Positions 1-5,525 of a DNA stretch of 7,203 nt are shown in pieces. The translations under genes were made by a program, and so were the position numbers. The notes beneath the pieces are model-generated. The model was not told where the DNA came from. It searched no databases and saw only the letters and a list, made by a program, of their open reading frames with translations. Source of the DNA: a bacterium (GTDB lineage Bacteria; SZUA-182; SZUA-191); assembly GCA_003230535.1 (NCBI GenBank), contig QIEW01000092.1:1-7203 (forward strand), written 5' to 3'. How positions within the stretch are numbered: the stretch's first letter is position 1; each line of letters starts with the position of its first letter.

Positions 1-281
1 TTTATGTGTACCAGCCTGTGCCCAAGCATATCAACTCCAGCTTGACACTGTTCTAATACAATATAACCTATTAATGGTTCATATATTCCATCCTCCGGCT
101 TCATGTCTATAAACAAAACTTCTGTATATATCGGTCTGAATCCTTCTATTTGTAATCTTACCGGGCCGCAAATCTCCCCGATCTCTGGGGTTTGATCAGC
201 TAATTCTACTTCTATCTGATCAACAACTTCTATATCGCCCAATTTGTTTTTCCAGGCCGATGGTAATATCATATAATTGGC
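1..281 (-). pseudogene. 5'-truncated clan AA (retropepsin-like) aspartic protease, runs off window
   Basis: An open frame reads from about 281 to the window edge, with a possible ATG at 272. It encodes at least 90 residues containing ILPSAWKNKLG, VELADQT, ICGPVRLQIEGF, EVLFIDM, YEPLIGYIVLEQ and GVDMLGHRLVHIK. From memory of the family, these match the C-terminal two thirds of small bacterial clan AA aspartic proteases, in which a catalytic VDTGA or VDSGA segment directly precedes the ANYMILP-like stretch. Here the residues before it are PLI-ANYM, and the frame meets a stop at 315-317, so the catalytic Asp and the first strands are missing. The in-frame similarity begins right beside the stop codon of the PIN toxin gene (284-286). 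I infer that the gene lost its 5' part by recombination or insertion and is inactive as a protease. No ribosome site dedicated to the ATG at 272 is evident. A short functional domain cannot be excluded. Confidence 0.6.
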
Positions 282-283
282 AA

Positions 284-679
284 TCAGGGGGTAAGAACTG
301 TCACTTCTTTTAATTTACGAAAATGTTTATCAAGAGTCAAAATTGTGGCTTTGAGTTTTCTAGCCACACAAAACTGGACTGCATCATCAAAATCTAATTT
401 TGTCCTCTCCATTTCGACAATAGCTTGTCTATCTTCTAATAAAGAAGTATTATAAAGAGTGATATATTGAATCTCAGAAAGGGCGGCTAGAAAGGTTTTA
501 AGCTCCTCTTTCAGCCCCTTCCCCAGCATGATTACCTCTATAGAGTGAAGGCTGAAAGAGGTTATAACAGCTTCTATCTCATCGCTAATGATCTTTTCTA
601 TGGCCTTCAGGCAATCATCAGCCCTTTGCTGGCCCAGGAGATATTCCAGAAATATGTTAGTGTCAATAAGGATCACCAC
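284..679 (-). CDS. PIN-domain toxin, VapC-like ribonuclease
   Basis: The 131-residue product is a single PIN domain, the usual length for VapC toxins, which are Mg-dependent RNases that cleave tRNA or rRNA. The first acidic residue is in the N-terminal strand VILIDTNIF (Asp6). A mid-protein Glu lies in SLHSIEVIM (Glu48). The C-terminal half has the typical LDFDDAVQFCVARKL block (Asp96, Asp98, Asp99) followed by ILTLDKHFRKL (Asp117). The acidic pocket looks complete. The start is GTG at 679, or the adjacent GTG at 676; either overlaps the end of the upstream small gene by a few bases, which implies translational coupling. The gene ends immediately before the broken aspartic protease frame. That this is a TA toxin is inferred from domain plus partner; its RNA target cannot be read from the sequence. 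Confidence 0.85.
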   Translation of the reverse strand: MVILIDTNIFLEYLLGQQRADDCLKAIEKIISDEIEAVITSFSLHSIEVIMLGKGLKEELKTFLAALSEIQYITLYNTSLLEDRQAIVEMERTKLDFDDAVQFCVARKLKATILTLDKHFRKLKEVTVLTP

Positions 680-882
680 AACTCTTTTGCCTTATGCTGG
701 AGTTCCACAGAGGTAATATTTGGATAGGCTTTTTTTAAAGCTCCCTTTAGGCCCCTTAATTTTTCTAACGCTTGGCGGGTTTTTTCTTTCCTGAGTCCTA
801 ATAAGAATATCTTGGTAAGTGTTTCCTCTTTTTGAGGCAATTTTTCTCTTATTTCCTCTGGAATTTCAATGCTTATTCGCAT
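673..882 (-). CDS. Small antitoxin-like protein paired with PIN toxin (VapB role)
   Basis: This 69-residue charged protein begins with a short beta strand, MRISIEIPEEI, followed by helical segments rich in Lys, Arg and Glu. That layout is seen in ribbon-helix-helix-like antitoxins, where the strand and first helices bind the operator and the C-terminal tail covers the toxin. I do not recognise the exact family. ATG at 882 is preceded by a strong GGAGGGAGG-type ribosome site with proper spacing. Its stop (673-675) overlaps the start of the PIN toxin gene, so the two form a coupled operon in the usual antitoxin-first order. The antitoxin role rests mainly on this arrangement and on size. Confidence 0.7.
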   Translation of the reverse strand: MRISIEIPEEIREKLPQKEETLTKIFLLGLRKEKTRQALEKLRGLKGALKKAYPNITSVELQHKAKELW

Positions 883-1097
883 AACTACCTCCCTCCTAAA
901 CTCTTAACACCAATGAACAAAGGTAACTATTCGTCCCATATTTTAGTCTACGCCAAAGCTCACCCGCGAAAAACTCCCGGCGGTATTTCGCCAGATGGAG
1001 CGCATTGTCAGCCAAGTATTAAAGTACCCCCGTTCTTTTTTGAAACAGCAAAGAATTAATGCTTCATGCCAAGACCTATGCCTTATTTTTGCCTATG

Positions 1098-1124
1098 CCA
1101 AATGTTGAAACCTGAGTCCACTTT
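1098..1124 (-). repeat. Diverged, inverted copy of the TCTCAACATTTG-core intergenic repeat
   Basis: On the minus strand this reads AAAGTGGACTCAG followed by GTTTCAACATTTGG. It matches the start of the repeats at 1728 and 2391 (AAAAGGGG..CAG.TCTCAACATTTG) with several changes. It is the only copy in this orientation and lies between the secreted-protein gene and the VapBC-like operon. The rest of the gap (883-1141) holds no gene I can support. Confidence 0.5.
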
Positions 1125-1141
1125 GCTCGCCCCCTCTTAGT

Positions 1142-1612
1142 TTACCAATTAACCATTAGTTTTATGTCTCTGAACATGATGTCATCCGAACCATCGTCTG
1201 GAACCTCTATCCTGATAGTGTTCCACCCATCATGAAAAATGTGAGATTCAACATTGAAATTATAGAATCTCCAAGCGTCATTACCGCCGCAGCCATAACC
1301 GATCATGTCTCCAACGAGTATGCCATTTATATAAATTTTATCGCCATAAGGTCGGAAAGAAATACATTCCCAGCCATTTACGTGGAAAGTATCTAACCTA
1401 AGAACAATGTAAGATATTCCTCCAGGTAATGTGGGGAGGAAAAAGTCCTTTACCCAAACATAACCTTCTGGTACAGGCACATCCCAATCAGGCATAGTAT
1501 TGTTCCCCAAATGGTGCGTGTCTTCTTCAATTATCAATGATGCAGACCAACTCATCTTGGTCACCAACAAACATATAAAAATTGAGCACGTAATAACAGC
1601 TATCTTTTTCAC
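1142..1612 (-). CDS. Secreted beta-sandwich protein, carbohydrate-binding-like, function unknown
   Basis: The product is 156 residues. Residues 1-24 form a Sec signal peptide: two Lys, a hydrophobic core AVITCSIFICLLV, and a probable cleavage site after SWSA. No lipobox is apparent. The mature part alternates strands and turns. Its second half (FRPYGDKIYINGILVG, WRFYNFNVESHIF, DGWNTIRIEVPDD, DDIMFRDIKLMV) resembles jelly-roll, galactose-binding-like modules, where an 'NG' turn and an 'F-DG-N-I-I-V' strand pair are common. Cys83 and Cys108 could form a disulfide after export. I do not recognise a named family, so ligand binding is an inference. The start is GTG at 1612, supported by AGAGGAGGAAGAA just upstream. 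It has no partner gene and stands alone among TA-type modules, between a repeat copy on each side. Confidence 0.75.
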   Translation of the reverse strand: MKKIAVITCSIFICLLVTKMSWSASLIIEEDTHHLGNNTMPDWDVPVPEGYVWVKDFFLPTLPGGISYIVLRLDTFHVNGWECISFRPYGDKIYINGILVGDMIGYGCGGNDAWRFYNFNVESHIFHDGWNTIRIEVPDDGSDDIMFRDIKLMVNW

Positions 1613-1725
1613 TTCTTCCTCCTCTTATTGAATTGTTGTAGGTTCTATGTACCCTCCCAAAATACATAATTGCTGCTTACATCGTCAATGTTAGTCTCAC
1701 CTCTTTTTTTAACGGCCAAGGAAAG

Positions 1726-1823
1726 GTAAAAGGGGATCAGATCTCAACATTTGACATTCGCACTTTAAATATTCGCTTCACACCTTAACAAATTTCATAT
1801 ATATCAACGAATTATGCAGCCAA
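1726..1823 (+). repeat. 98-base dispersed repeat, copy A
   Basis: It aligns without gaps to 3059-3156 with about 12 mismatches (roughly 88% identity by hand count). It opens with GGGGATCAGATCTCAACATT and ends in GCAGCCAA, which overlaps the last codons (Leu-Ala-Ala-stop) of the DUF2283 gene. The opening motif is shared with the shorter copies at 2391 and, inverted, at 1098. This style of GGGGTCAG-type intergenic repeat is reminiscent of REP elements mobilised by IS200-like RAYT transposases, but no such transposase is in the window, so the mechanism is inference. Confidence 0.8.
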
Positions 1824-2030
1824 TCCTTTGAGCAACCTCGCCCGCAACCCGATCAAGGTTACCCCCACGACTTCCCGGCGGCTCTCGTCATAGCGCAAAA
1901 CAACTCCTTCGCCGATATCCATACCTACGGCTGGCCGAGGCTCTCCGATGGAGAGATAGAGGACGTCAGCCTCTTCATCATAATCCCAATTAATTGTGGC
2001 CGGTTTTTCCAAGATTTTTACCGCTTCCAT
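1812..2030 (-). CDS. DUF2283 family protein, probable antitoxin
   Basis: The 72-residue product carries the DUF2283 signature, INWDYDEEADVLYLSIGEP near residues 13-31, then VGMDIGEGVVLRYDESRREVVGVTLIGLR. The family is small, all-beta and usually close to this length. It is often encoded beside small nuclease-like proteins and is regarded as a likely antitoxin. Here the gene overlaps the 3' end of the preceding putative toxin gene by 13 bases. Its ribosome site, AGGAGG, lies inside the toxin's coding sequence, eight bases before the ATG, so translation of the two is probably coupled. The last four codons lie within the 98-base repeat. The antitoxin role is inferred from the family and context. 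Confidence 0.8.
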   Translation of the reverse strand: MEAVKILEKPATINWDYDEEADVLYLSIGEPRPAVGMDIGEGVVLRYDESRREVVGVTLIGLRARLLKGLAA

Positions 2031-2329
2031 AGTATTAACCTCCTGGCCAATGGCCGACTGGTCAGATAAGCGGTCAGAATAAATCCATCATGGAGATTAA
2101 TTTCCCGAAACACCACTACCAAAAATTTGCTGGTCAATGGTGTTTCGGAATAAAAGCGGATGGCCAGTAATTCGCCAAAGTCTCCTTGCTGGATTATATC
2201 AGGCTCTACCAATGTTTCCAAAACTCGTTCACGTTGATGCCCCATTTCCGGGTGACGGCGCACAATATGTCGCCATCGCTCTTCGGTCAAACGAATGGGA
2301 ACACTATTGCGTGAATGTATAATTAACAT
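2018..2329 (-). CDS. Putative toxin, PBECR-like nuclease fold, partner of DUF2283 protein
   Basis: The product is 103 residues. Near residues 13-29 it has RLTEERWRHIVRRHPEM, followed by VLETLVEPDII, LLAIRFY, FLVVVFRE and FILTAYLTSRPL. This pattern (a 'W-HI-RHPE' helix, an 'EP-I' turn, then strands ending in 'TAY') is what I associate with small phage-type or TA nucleases of the Barnase-EndoU-ColicinE5/D-RelE-like (PBECR) group. His21 and His26 are candidate active-site residues, but I cannot confirm the assignment. The ATG at 2329 has only a weak AGG-type ribosome site, and no in-frame start lies further upstream before a stop. The toxin-first order with an overlapping downstream DUF2283 gene is the reverse of the common antitoxin-first layout. 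Confidence 0.7.
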   Translation of the reverse strand: MLIIHSRNSVPIRLTEERWRHIVRRHPEMGHQRERVLETLVEPDIIQQGDFGELLAIRFYSETPLTSKFLVVVFREINLHDGFILTAYLTSRPLARRLILWKR

Positions 2330-2390
2330 CTTAGCCTGATTCTATTAGACAGCGGGGACAAGATCGGTCTTTTAACGCTTCAAAACAACG

Positions 2391-2415
2391 AAAAGGGGCC
2401 AGGTCTCAACATTTG
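2391..2415 (+). repeat. Short copy of the TCTCAACATTTG-core repeat
   Basis: AAAAGGGGCCAGG followed by TCTCAACATTTG matches the opening of the 98-base repeats at 1726 and 3059 with one indel. Similarity is lost after the core. A related motif, TATCAGGTCTTGACCT, follows at 2446-2461. It sits in the gap between the Uma2 gene and the putative toxin. Confidence 0.65.
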
Positions 2416-2493
2416 TTGATTGCCCTTCTTCAAATCCTTTTTGGGTATCAGGTCTTGACCTAAAAGCAGGGCATACAAGCATCCATCGCTCCT

Positions 2494-3036
2494 TCAAAAA
2501 ATCTCCTTTAATTCAACTTTCAGTATCTGAGATTCAAGGATGTTATTATAGAAATAAGTTTTGGTGAGCCGATACCTCTTATTATCTAAGTGATACACCT
2601 CCATCATCTTTTCACCAGGGGCGGCTATCCAATATTCTTTAACCCCAAATCTGGCATAAAGCATCTTTTTCTGGATAGTATCCCTATAGGCGCTCTGCTC
2701 AGAAATTATTTCTACCACAAGGTCGGGAGCGCCTTGAATATAGTTTTTACCTATAATTTTAAGCTTTTCCTTTGAGACAAAAAGTATATCCGGCTGGAGA
2801 GTATTCTCATCATCCAGGTAGACATCACAAGGAGCATAAAAGACCTCACCGAGATCATTTTCCTCTACAAATTTTACCATCTTGAACCCTAATTTTCTCA
2901 AAATCCTCTGATGTTCAGTATTTGGCGCAGGCGTCATCAGCAGTTCTCCTTCGATGAGTTCATATCTCACATCATCAGGGGTTTTCAAATAATCCTCGTA
3001 GGTATATTTTTTTTCCGCTACAGCTAAGTCTGTCAT
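2494..3036 (-). CDS. Uma2 family (DUF820) putative PD-(D/E)XK endonuclease
   Basis: The 180-residue product has the full Uma2 layout. The N-terminal YTYEDYLKTPDD leads into RYELIEGELLMTPAP (residues 24-38), then LQPDILFVS (Asp83), GAPDLVVEIIS (Asp105, Glu109), and a helix with KKMLYARFGVKEYWI (residues 123-137). These acidic residues and a following Lys form the likely metal-binding site of the restriction-endonuclease-like fold. The family is abundant in cyanobacteria and many environmental bacteria, often in several copies, and its biological substrate is not established. The length is typical and the gene looks intact. ATG at 3036 is preceded by TTAGGAGGTTAGTACCT, a strong ribosome site with slightly long spacing. 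It has no cotranscribed partner and is bounded by repeat copies on both sides. Confidence 0.88.
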   Translation of the reverse strand: MTDLAVAEKKYTYEDYLKTPDDVRYELIEGELLMTPAPNTEHQRILRKLGFKMVKFVEENDLGEVFYAPCDVYLDDENTLQPDILFVSKEKLKIIGKNYIQGAPDLVVEIISEQSAYRDTIQKKMLYARFGVKEYWIAAPGEKMMEVYHLDNKRYRLTKTYFYNNILESQILKVELKEIF

Positions 3037-3058
3037 AGGTACTAACCTCCTAAAAAAA

Positions 3059-3156
3059 GTAAACAGGGGTCAGATCTCAACATTTGACCTTCGCACTTTA
3101 AATATTCTCTTCACATCTTAACAAGTCTCATATATACCAAGCAATTATGCGGCCAA
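3059..3156 (+). repeat. 98-base dispersed repeat, copy B
   Basis: It pairs with 1726-1823 at a constant offset of 1333 bases, with 12 mismatches and no gaps. Its far end read on the minus strand gives GGTTTGGCCGCATAA, that is Gly-Leu-Ala-Ala-stop, the same C-terminus as the DUF2283 gene that copy A overlaps. Here, however, an in-frame TAA immediately precedes these codons, so no gene is attached. It occupies the gap between the YoeB-type toxin gene and the Uma2 gene. Confidence 0.8.
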
Positions 3157-3194
3157 ACCTTAACCTGACCAGCTTTTTCTCTCTCATGGAAAAT

Positions 3195-3452
3195 TTAGTA
3201 ATGGTACCGGCAAGCTAATATCCTAATCTTGGCCTCCAGAACTTCATAAACAAGCCGATGTTCATTATCTATGCGCCTAGACCAACAACCAGATAGTTCA
3301 TGCTTCAACTTTTCAGGCTTTCCAATTCCATGAAATGGGTCTCGCTGAATATCTTTAATCATCCTTACAATCTTCAGCGCCTTCTTACGGTCATTTTCAA
3401 TCCACCATGCCAGGTCTTCAAATGCAGCCGGGTCAAATTCCAAGTTTTTCAC
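3195..3452 (-). CDS. yoeB: YoeB/Txe family ribosome-dependent mRNA endonuclease toxin
   Basis: The protein closely follows the E. coli YoeB pattern: FEDLAWWIENDRKKALKI, RDPFHGIGKPEKLKH, LSGCWSRRI, EHRLVYEV and the terminal ACRYHY. With the start used here (85 residues; E. coli YoeB has 84), the known catalytic residues correspond to Glu47, Arg66, His84 and Tyr85, and all are present. YoeB cuts mRNA in the ribosomal A site. I chose GTG at 3452 because MKNLEFDPAAFEDL fits the family N-terminus and GAGG lies six bases upstream. A TTG at 3464 would add four residues. The gene overlaps the end of its antitoxin gene by 20 bases, giving tight coupling. The toxin appears intact, so the pair is probably functional. 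Confidence 0.9.
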   Translation of the reverse strand: MKNLEFDPAAFEDLAWWIENDRKKALKIVRMIKDIQRDPFHGIGKPEKLKHELSGCWSRRIDNEHRLVYEVLEAKIRILACRYHY

Positions 3453-3642
3453 AAGCCACCTCAAAAGGGATTCCAGCCTGACGACCTTTAGCTTCCAAGA
3501 TACGCCGCTTCATGACCTCACTTTTAAGAAGATAAGCTGTCTCTTTCTCGGATTCAATCTCACACCAAAGATCAATAGGTACGATTACGCCGGTAATATT
3601 TCCGTTCTCATCTGAGATATACTGAATAGCTACTTGACTCAT
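3433..3642 (-). CDS. YefM/Phd-type antitoxin of the YoeB pair, short form
   Basis: The 69-residue product has an N-terminal strand pair, VAIQYISDENGNITGVIVPI, then a helix region EIESEKETAYLLKSEVMKRR (residues 28-47). This region mirrors the 'EETAYLLRSPANARRL' segment of E. coli YefM, which I recall as part of the conserved antitoxin core. The C-terminal GIPFEVACEKLGI would be the toxin-covering tail. Compared with YefM (about 83-92 residues), the usual N-terminal 'SYSEARQNL'-type helix involved in DNA contact is not evident, so operator binding may be altered. The start is ATG at 3642 with GGAGA seven bases upstream. The gene precedes and overlaps the toxin gene, the normal order. It starts 87 bases after the secD stop, with no clear promoter of its own seen. 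Confidence 0.82.
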   Translation of the reverse strand: MSQVAIQYISDENGNITGVIVPIDLWCEIESEKETAYLLKSEVMKRRILEAKGRQAGIPFEVACEKLGI

Positions 3643-3660
3643 AGCCCGTCTCCATCCTTC

Positions 3661-3723
3661 TCAAGGCATCTTTGTCCTTATCTCATGGTTTTCAGGTATT
3701 TTCACAATCTGTTTGATTGCAGC
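3661..3723 (-). pseudogene. Short antitoxin-like N-terminal remnant between secD and yefM-like gene
   Basis: Downstream of the secD stop, in the same frame, 20 sense codons read AAIKQIVKIPENHEIRTKMP before a stop at 3661-3663. The 'IK-IVKIPENHEIRIK-P' style resembles the start of small antitoxins that I recall from TA operons in anaerobic bacteria, which normally continue for 50 or more residues. No start codon in a good context precedes it. I infer a decayed module end; the short length leaves room for chance. Confidence 0.3.
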
Positions 3724-3729
3724 TTGGTA

Positions 3730-5328
3730 TCAAATACTCAGCTTCGCGACCTTCCGGTTTTGCAGCGCCAGGTCGTAAGCTATTCTGGTAACCCAGATGG
3801 CGGTAATCATGCTGATGGCCAGTCCCAAAGACAAGGTTACCGCAAACCCCCGAATAGGGCCGGTGCCGAATTGAAACAGCACCAGGGCGGCGATAAGGGT
3901 AGTCAGGTTGGCATCCAAAATAGTTGTGAAGGCTCGTTTGTAACCTTGATCTATGGCGGTGCGAACTGATTTTCCTCCGCGAAGCTCTTCCCTGATACGC
4001 TGAAAGATAAGCACATTAGCATCCACCGCCATCCCCACTGTCAACACTATCCCGGCAATACCCGGCAGGGTCAGCGTGGCTTTCAGGAAGGTCATAACGG
4101 CCATCAGGAATAGTAAATTGAGCAGTAAAGCCAAATCGGCTAATATGCCGGATAATCTATAATAGACTACCATAAATATCAGAACAAAAATTCCACCGGC
4201 GATAATCGCCAGGATGCCTTTTCGGATTGAATCATGTCCCAGGGATGGGCCAACGGTGCGCTGTTCTTGAATTTCAACCGGCGCCGGCAATGCTCCCGCC
4301 CGCAGTACAATCGCCAGATCATGGGCTTCTTCGGTGGTAAAATTTCCGGTAATCTGGGCCCGGCCGCCCTCTATTTTTTCTTGGATGACCGGAGCGGAAT
4401 AGACCGTGCCATCCAGCACGATTGCCATCCGGCGTTTGACGTTTGCCTCGGTTATCCTGGCAAACAGGCGGCCCCCCCGGCTGTCAAAAGTCATTAAGAC
4501 ATACGGTTCGGCATACTCAGTGTCTATCTGCATCCGGGCATCAGTAAGTACATCCCCGGCCATAACCGCTTTTTTTATTATTATATATGGACTTCCCCGC
4601 TCATGGAGTCCGGTGTTCTTATCAATAGTTTTTTTCCCATACAAGAGCTCACTGCCTTTAGGAAGCTTACCTTTTAAGGCTTCATCAATACTCGCCTCCT
4701 CATTTACCAGCTTAAATTCCAGCATGGCGGTGCGCCCGATAAGTTGGATCGCCCTTCGGGTATCCTTTACTCCCGGCAGCTGCACCAGTATCTGGTCATT
4801 GCCTTGTCTTTGGATGCTGGGTTCGGCTACCCCAAACTGGTCAATTCTATTACGGATAGTCTCTAATCCCTGGCTGACCGCAGAATCCCTGATTCGCTGC
4901 TCCTCTGCGGGGCGCAGCGACAAGTTCCATGCCGGCTGTTCGCCCCCGATTTGCTCCGGTTCGAGCTGCGGGAAGCGTTCCAAGAGGTCCTCCAGCTTAT
5001 CCTTGTAATCCTGGTTAGCCAAGGTGAGCTTGATACTATAATCATCACCCGACTCTATGCTGAGGAAAGGAATCTTTTCATCCCGGAGTGTTTGCTTTAG
5101 GTCGCTCTGGAGCTGCTCCATGGAGCTTTTAACGGCTTCCTCCGTTTTTACTCCTAAGATCAGATGGGTTCCACCTTGTAAGTCCAGGCCCAAGCTGATC
5201 TTATCTTCCGAGAGGAACCTGACCCACCAGCCGGGCAGATCGCTTACAAATGTGGGCACAAGACAAATTACGGCCGCCAAGACTGCTATAACTATAACTC
5301 CTATTTTCCACCTTAGATTACTATCCAA
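3730..5328 (-). CDS. secD: Protein translocase subunit SecD
   Basis: SecD partners SecF (and YajC) beside SecYEG in the inner membrane and uses the proton gradient to pull secreted proteins through after SecA action. The 532-residue protein is complete. TM1 is near residues 9-29, then SLGLDLQGG (45-53) and the periplasmic P1 domain with ILVQLPGVKD (180-189) and GRTAMLEFKLV (198-208). FDSRGGRLFARITEANVKRR and VLDGTVYSAPVI follow at 281-315. Five more membrane segments lie at about 369-516, including VGMAVDANVLIFQRIREEL (431-449), whose Asp436 matches the conserved proton-path residue. The start is TTG at 5328 with GAGG eight bases upstream; no in-frame ATG precedes it before a stop. yajC lies upstream. 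The expected secF does not follow; TA modules do. Confidence 0.97.
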   Translation of the reverse strand: MDSNLRWKIGVIVIAVLAAVICLVPTFVSDLPGWWVRFLSEDKISLGLDLQGGTHLILGVKTEEAVKSSMEQLQSDLKQTLRDEKIPFLSIESGDDYSIKLTLANQDYKDKLEDLLERFPQLEPEQIGGEQPAWNLSLRPAEEQRIRDSAVSQGLETIRNRIDQFGVAEPSIQRQGNDQILVQLPGVKDTRRAIQLIGRTAMLEFKLVNEEASIDEALKGKLPKGSELLYGKKTIDKNTGLHERGSPYIIIKKAVMAGDVLTDARMQIDTEYAEPYVLMTFDSRGGRLFARITEANVKRRMAIVLDGTVYSAPVIQEKIEGGRAQITGNFTTEEAHDLAIVLRAGALPAPVEIQEQRTVGPSLGHDSIRKGILAIIAGGIFVLIFMVVYYRLSGILADLALLLNLLFLMAVMTFLKATLTLPGIAGIVLTVGMAVDANVLIFQRIREELRGGKSVRTAIDQGYKRAFTTILDANLTTLIAALVLFQFGTGPIRGFAVTLSLGLAISMITAIWVTRIAYDLALQNRKVAKLSI

Positions 5329-5374
5329 TGCTCTATCCTCTATTCCCTTTATTTGTTTGTTGATAAGTTACTAT

Positions 5375-5509
5375 TGACGGCCTCGTAAAAAGTCGTCATT
5401 CCCGCGAAATCGGGAATCCATCCTGATTCTAACTATCTGAAAATGATGGATTCACGTTTGCACGGGAATGACAAGAATGTGTGTTTTCTGATTTTTTACG
5501 AGTTCATCA
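5375..5509. repeat. Palindromic MITE-like element in the yajC-secD spacer
   Basis: The ends are imperfect inverted repeats: TGACGGCCTCGTAAAAAGTC at the left pairs with TGATGAACTCGTAAAAAATC read on the other strand from the right. Inside, GTCATTCCCG occurs near both ends in inverted orientation, and CTAACTATCTGAAAAT lies near the middle. A smaller hairpin, TTCCCG-CGAAAT-CGGGAA, sits at the left. It has no coding capacity. The pattern matches a style of non-autonomous repeat that I recall as common between genes in Desulfobacterota-like genomes. Transcripts crossing it would form a long hairpin, which might attenuate or process the yajC-secD message. No clear target-site duplication is seen. 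Confidence 0.75.
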
Positions 5510-5525
5510 CTGTTATGTTATAGTA

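Noticed and set aside
832-1059. 75-codon plus-strand frame across the antitoxin start and the following gap
   Set aside because: It begins antisense to the antitoxin gene, has no ribosome site, and its peptide shows no recognisable pattern. The minus-strand antitoxin has a strong ribosome site and operon context.
1098-3156. Integron attC sites or a CRISPR array
   Set aside because: The repeats lack the paired R/L box hairpin structure of attC and no integrase is present. Spacing of hundreds of bases with genes between the copies rules out CRISPR.
3195-3464. TTG at 3464 as YoeB start
   Set aside because: The GTG at 3452 gives the family-like N-terminus MKNLEFDP and has GAGG at proper spacing. 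The extra Met-Arg-Trp-Leu is not typical of the family.
3643-3729. Remnant of secF directly after secD
   Set aside because: The 87-base gap encodes nothing like the SecF N-terminus in any frame I read. The only suggestive peptide resembles an antitoxin start.
3634-3969. Plus-strand frame over the secD 3' end
   Set aside because: It is antisense to the conserved SecD C-terminal membrane region and has no domain or ribosome site.
4406-5008. 200-codon open frame on the plus strand
   Set aside because: It lies fully antisense to the well-conserved secD coding region, has low-complexity Ser/Arg-rich composition and no recognisable domain. It is a shadow of secD codon usage.
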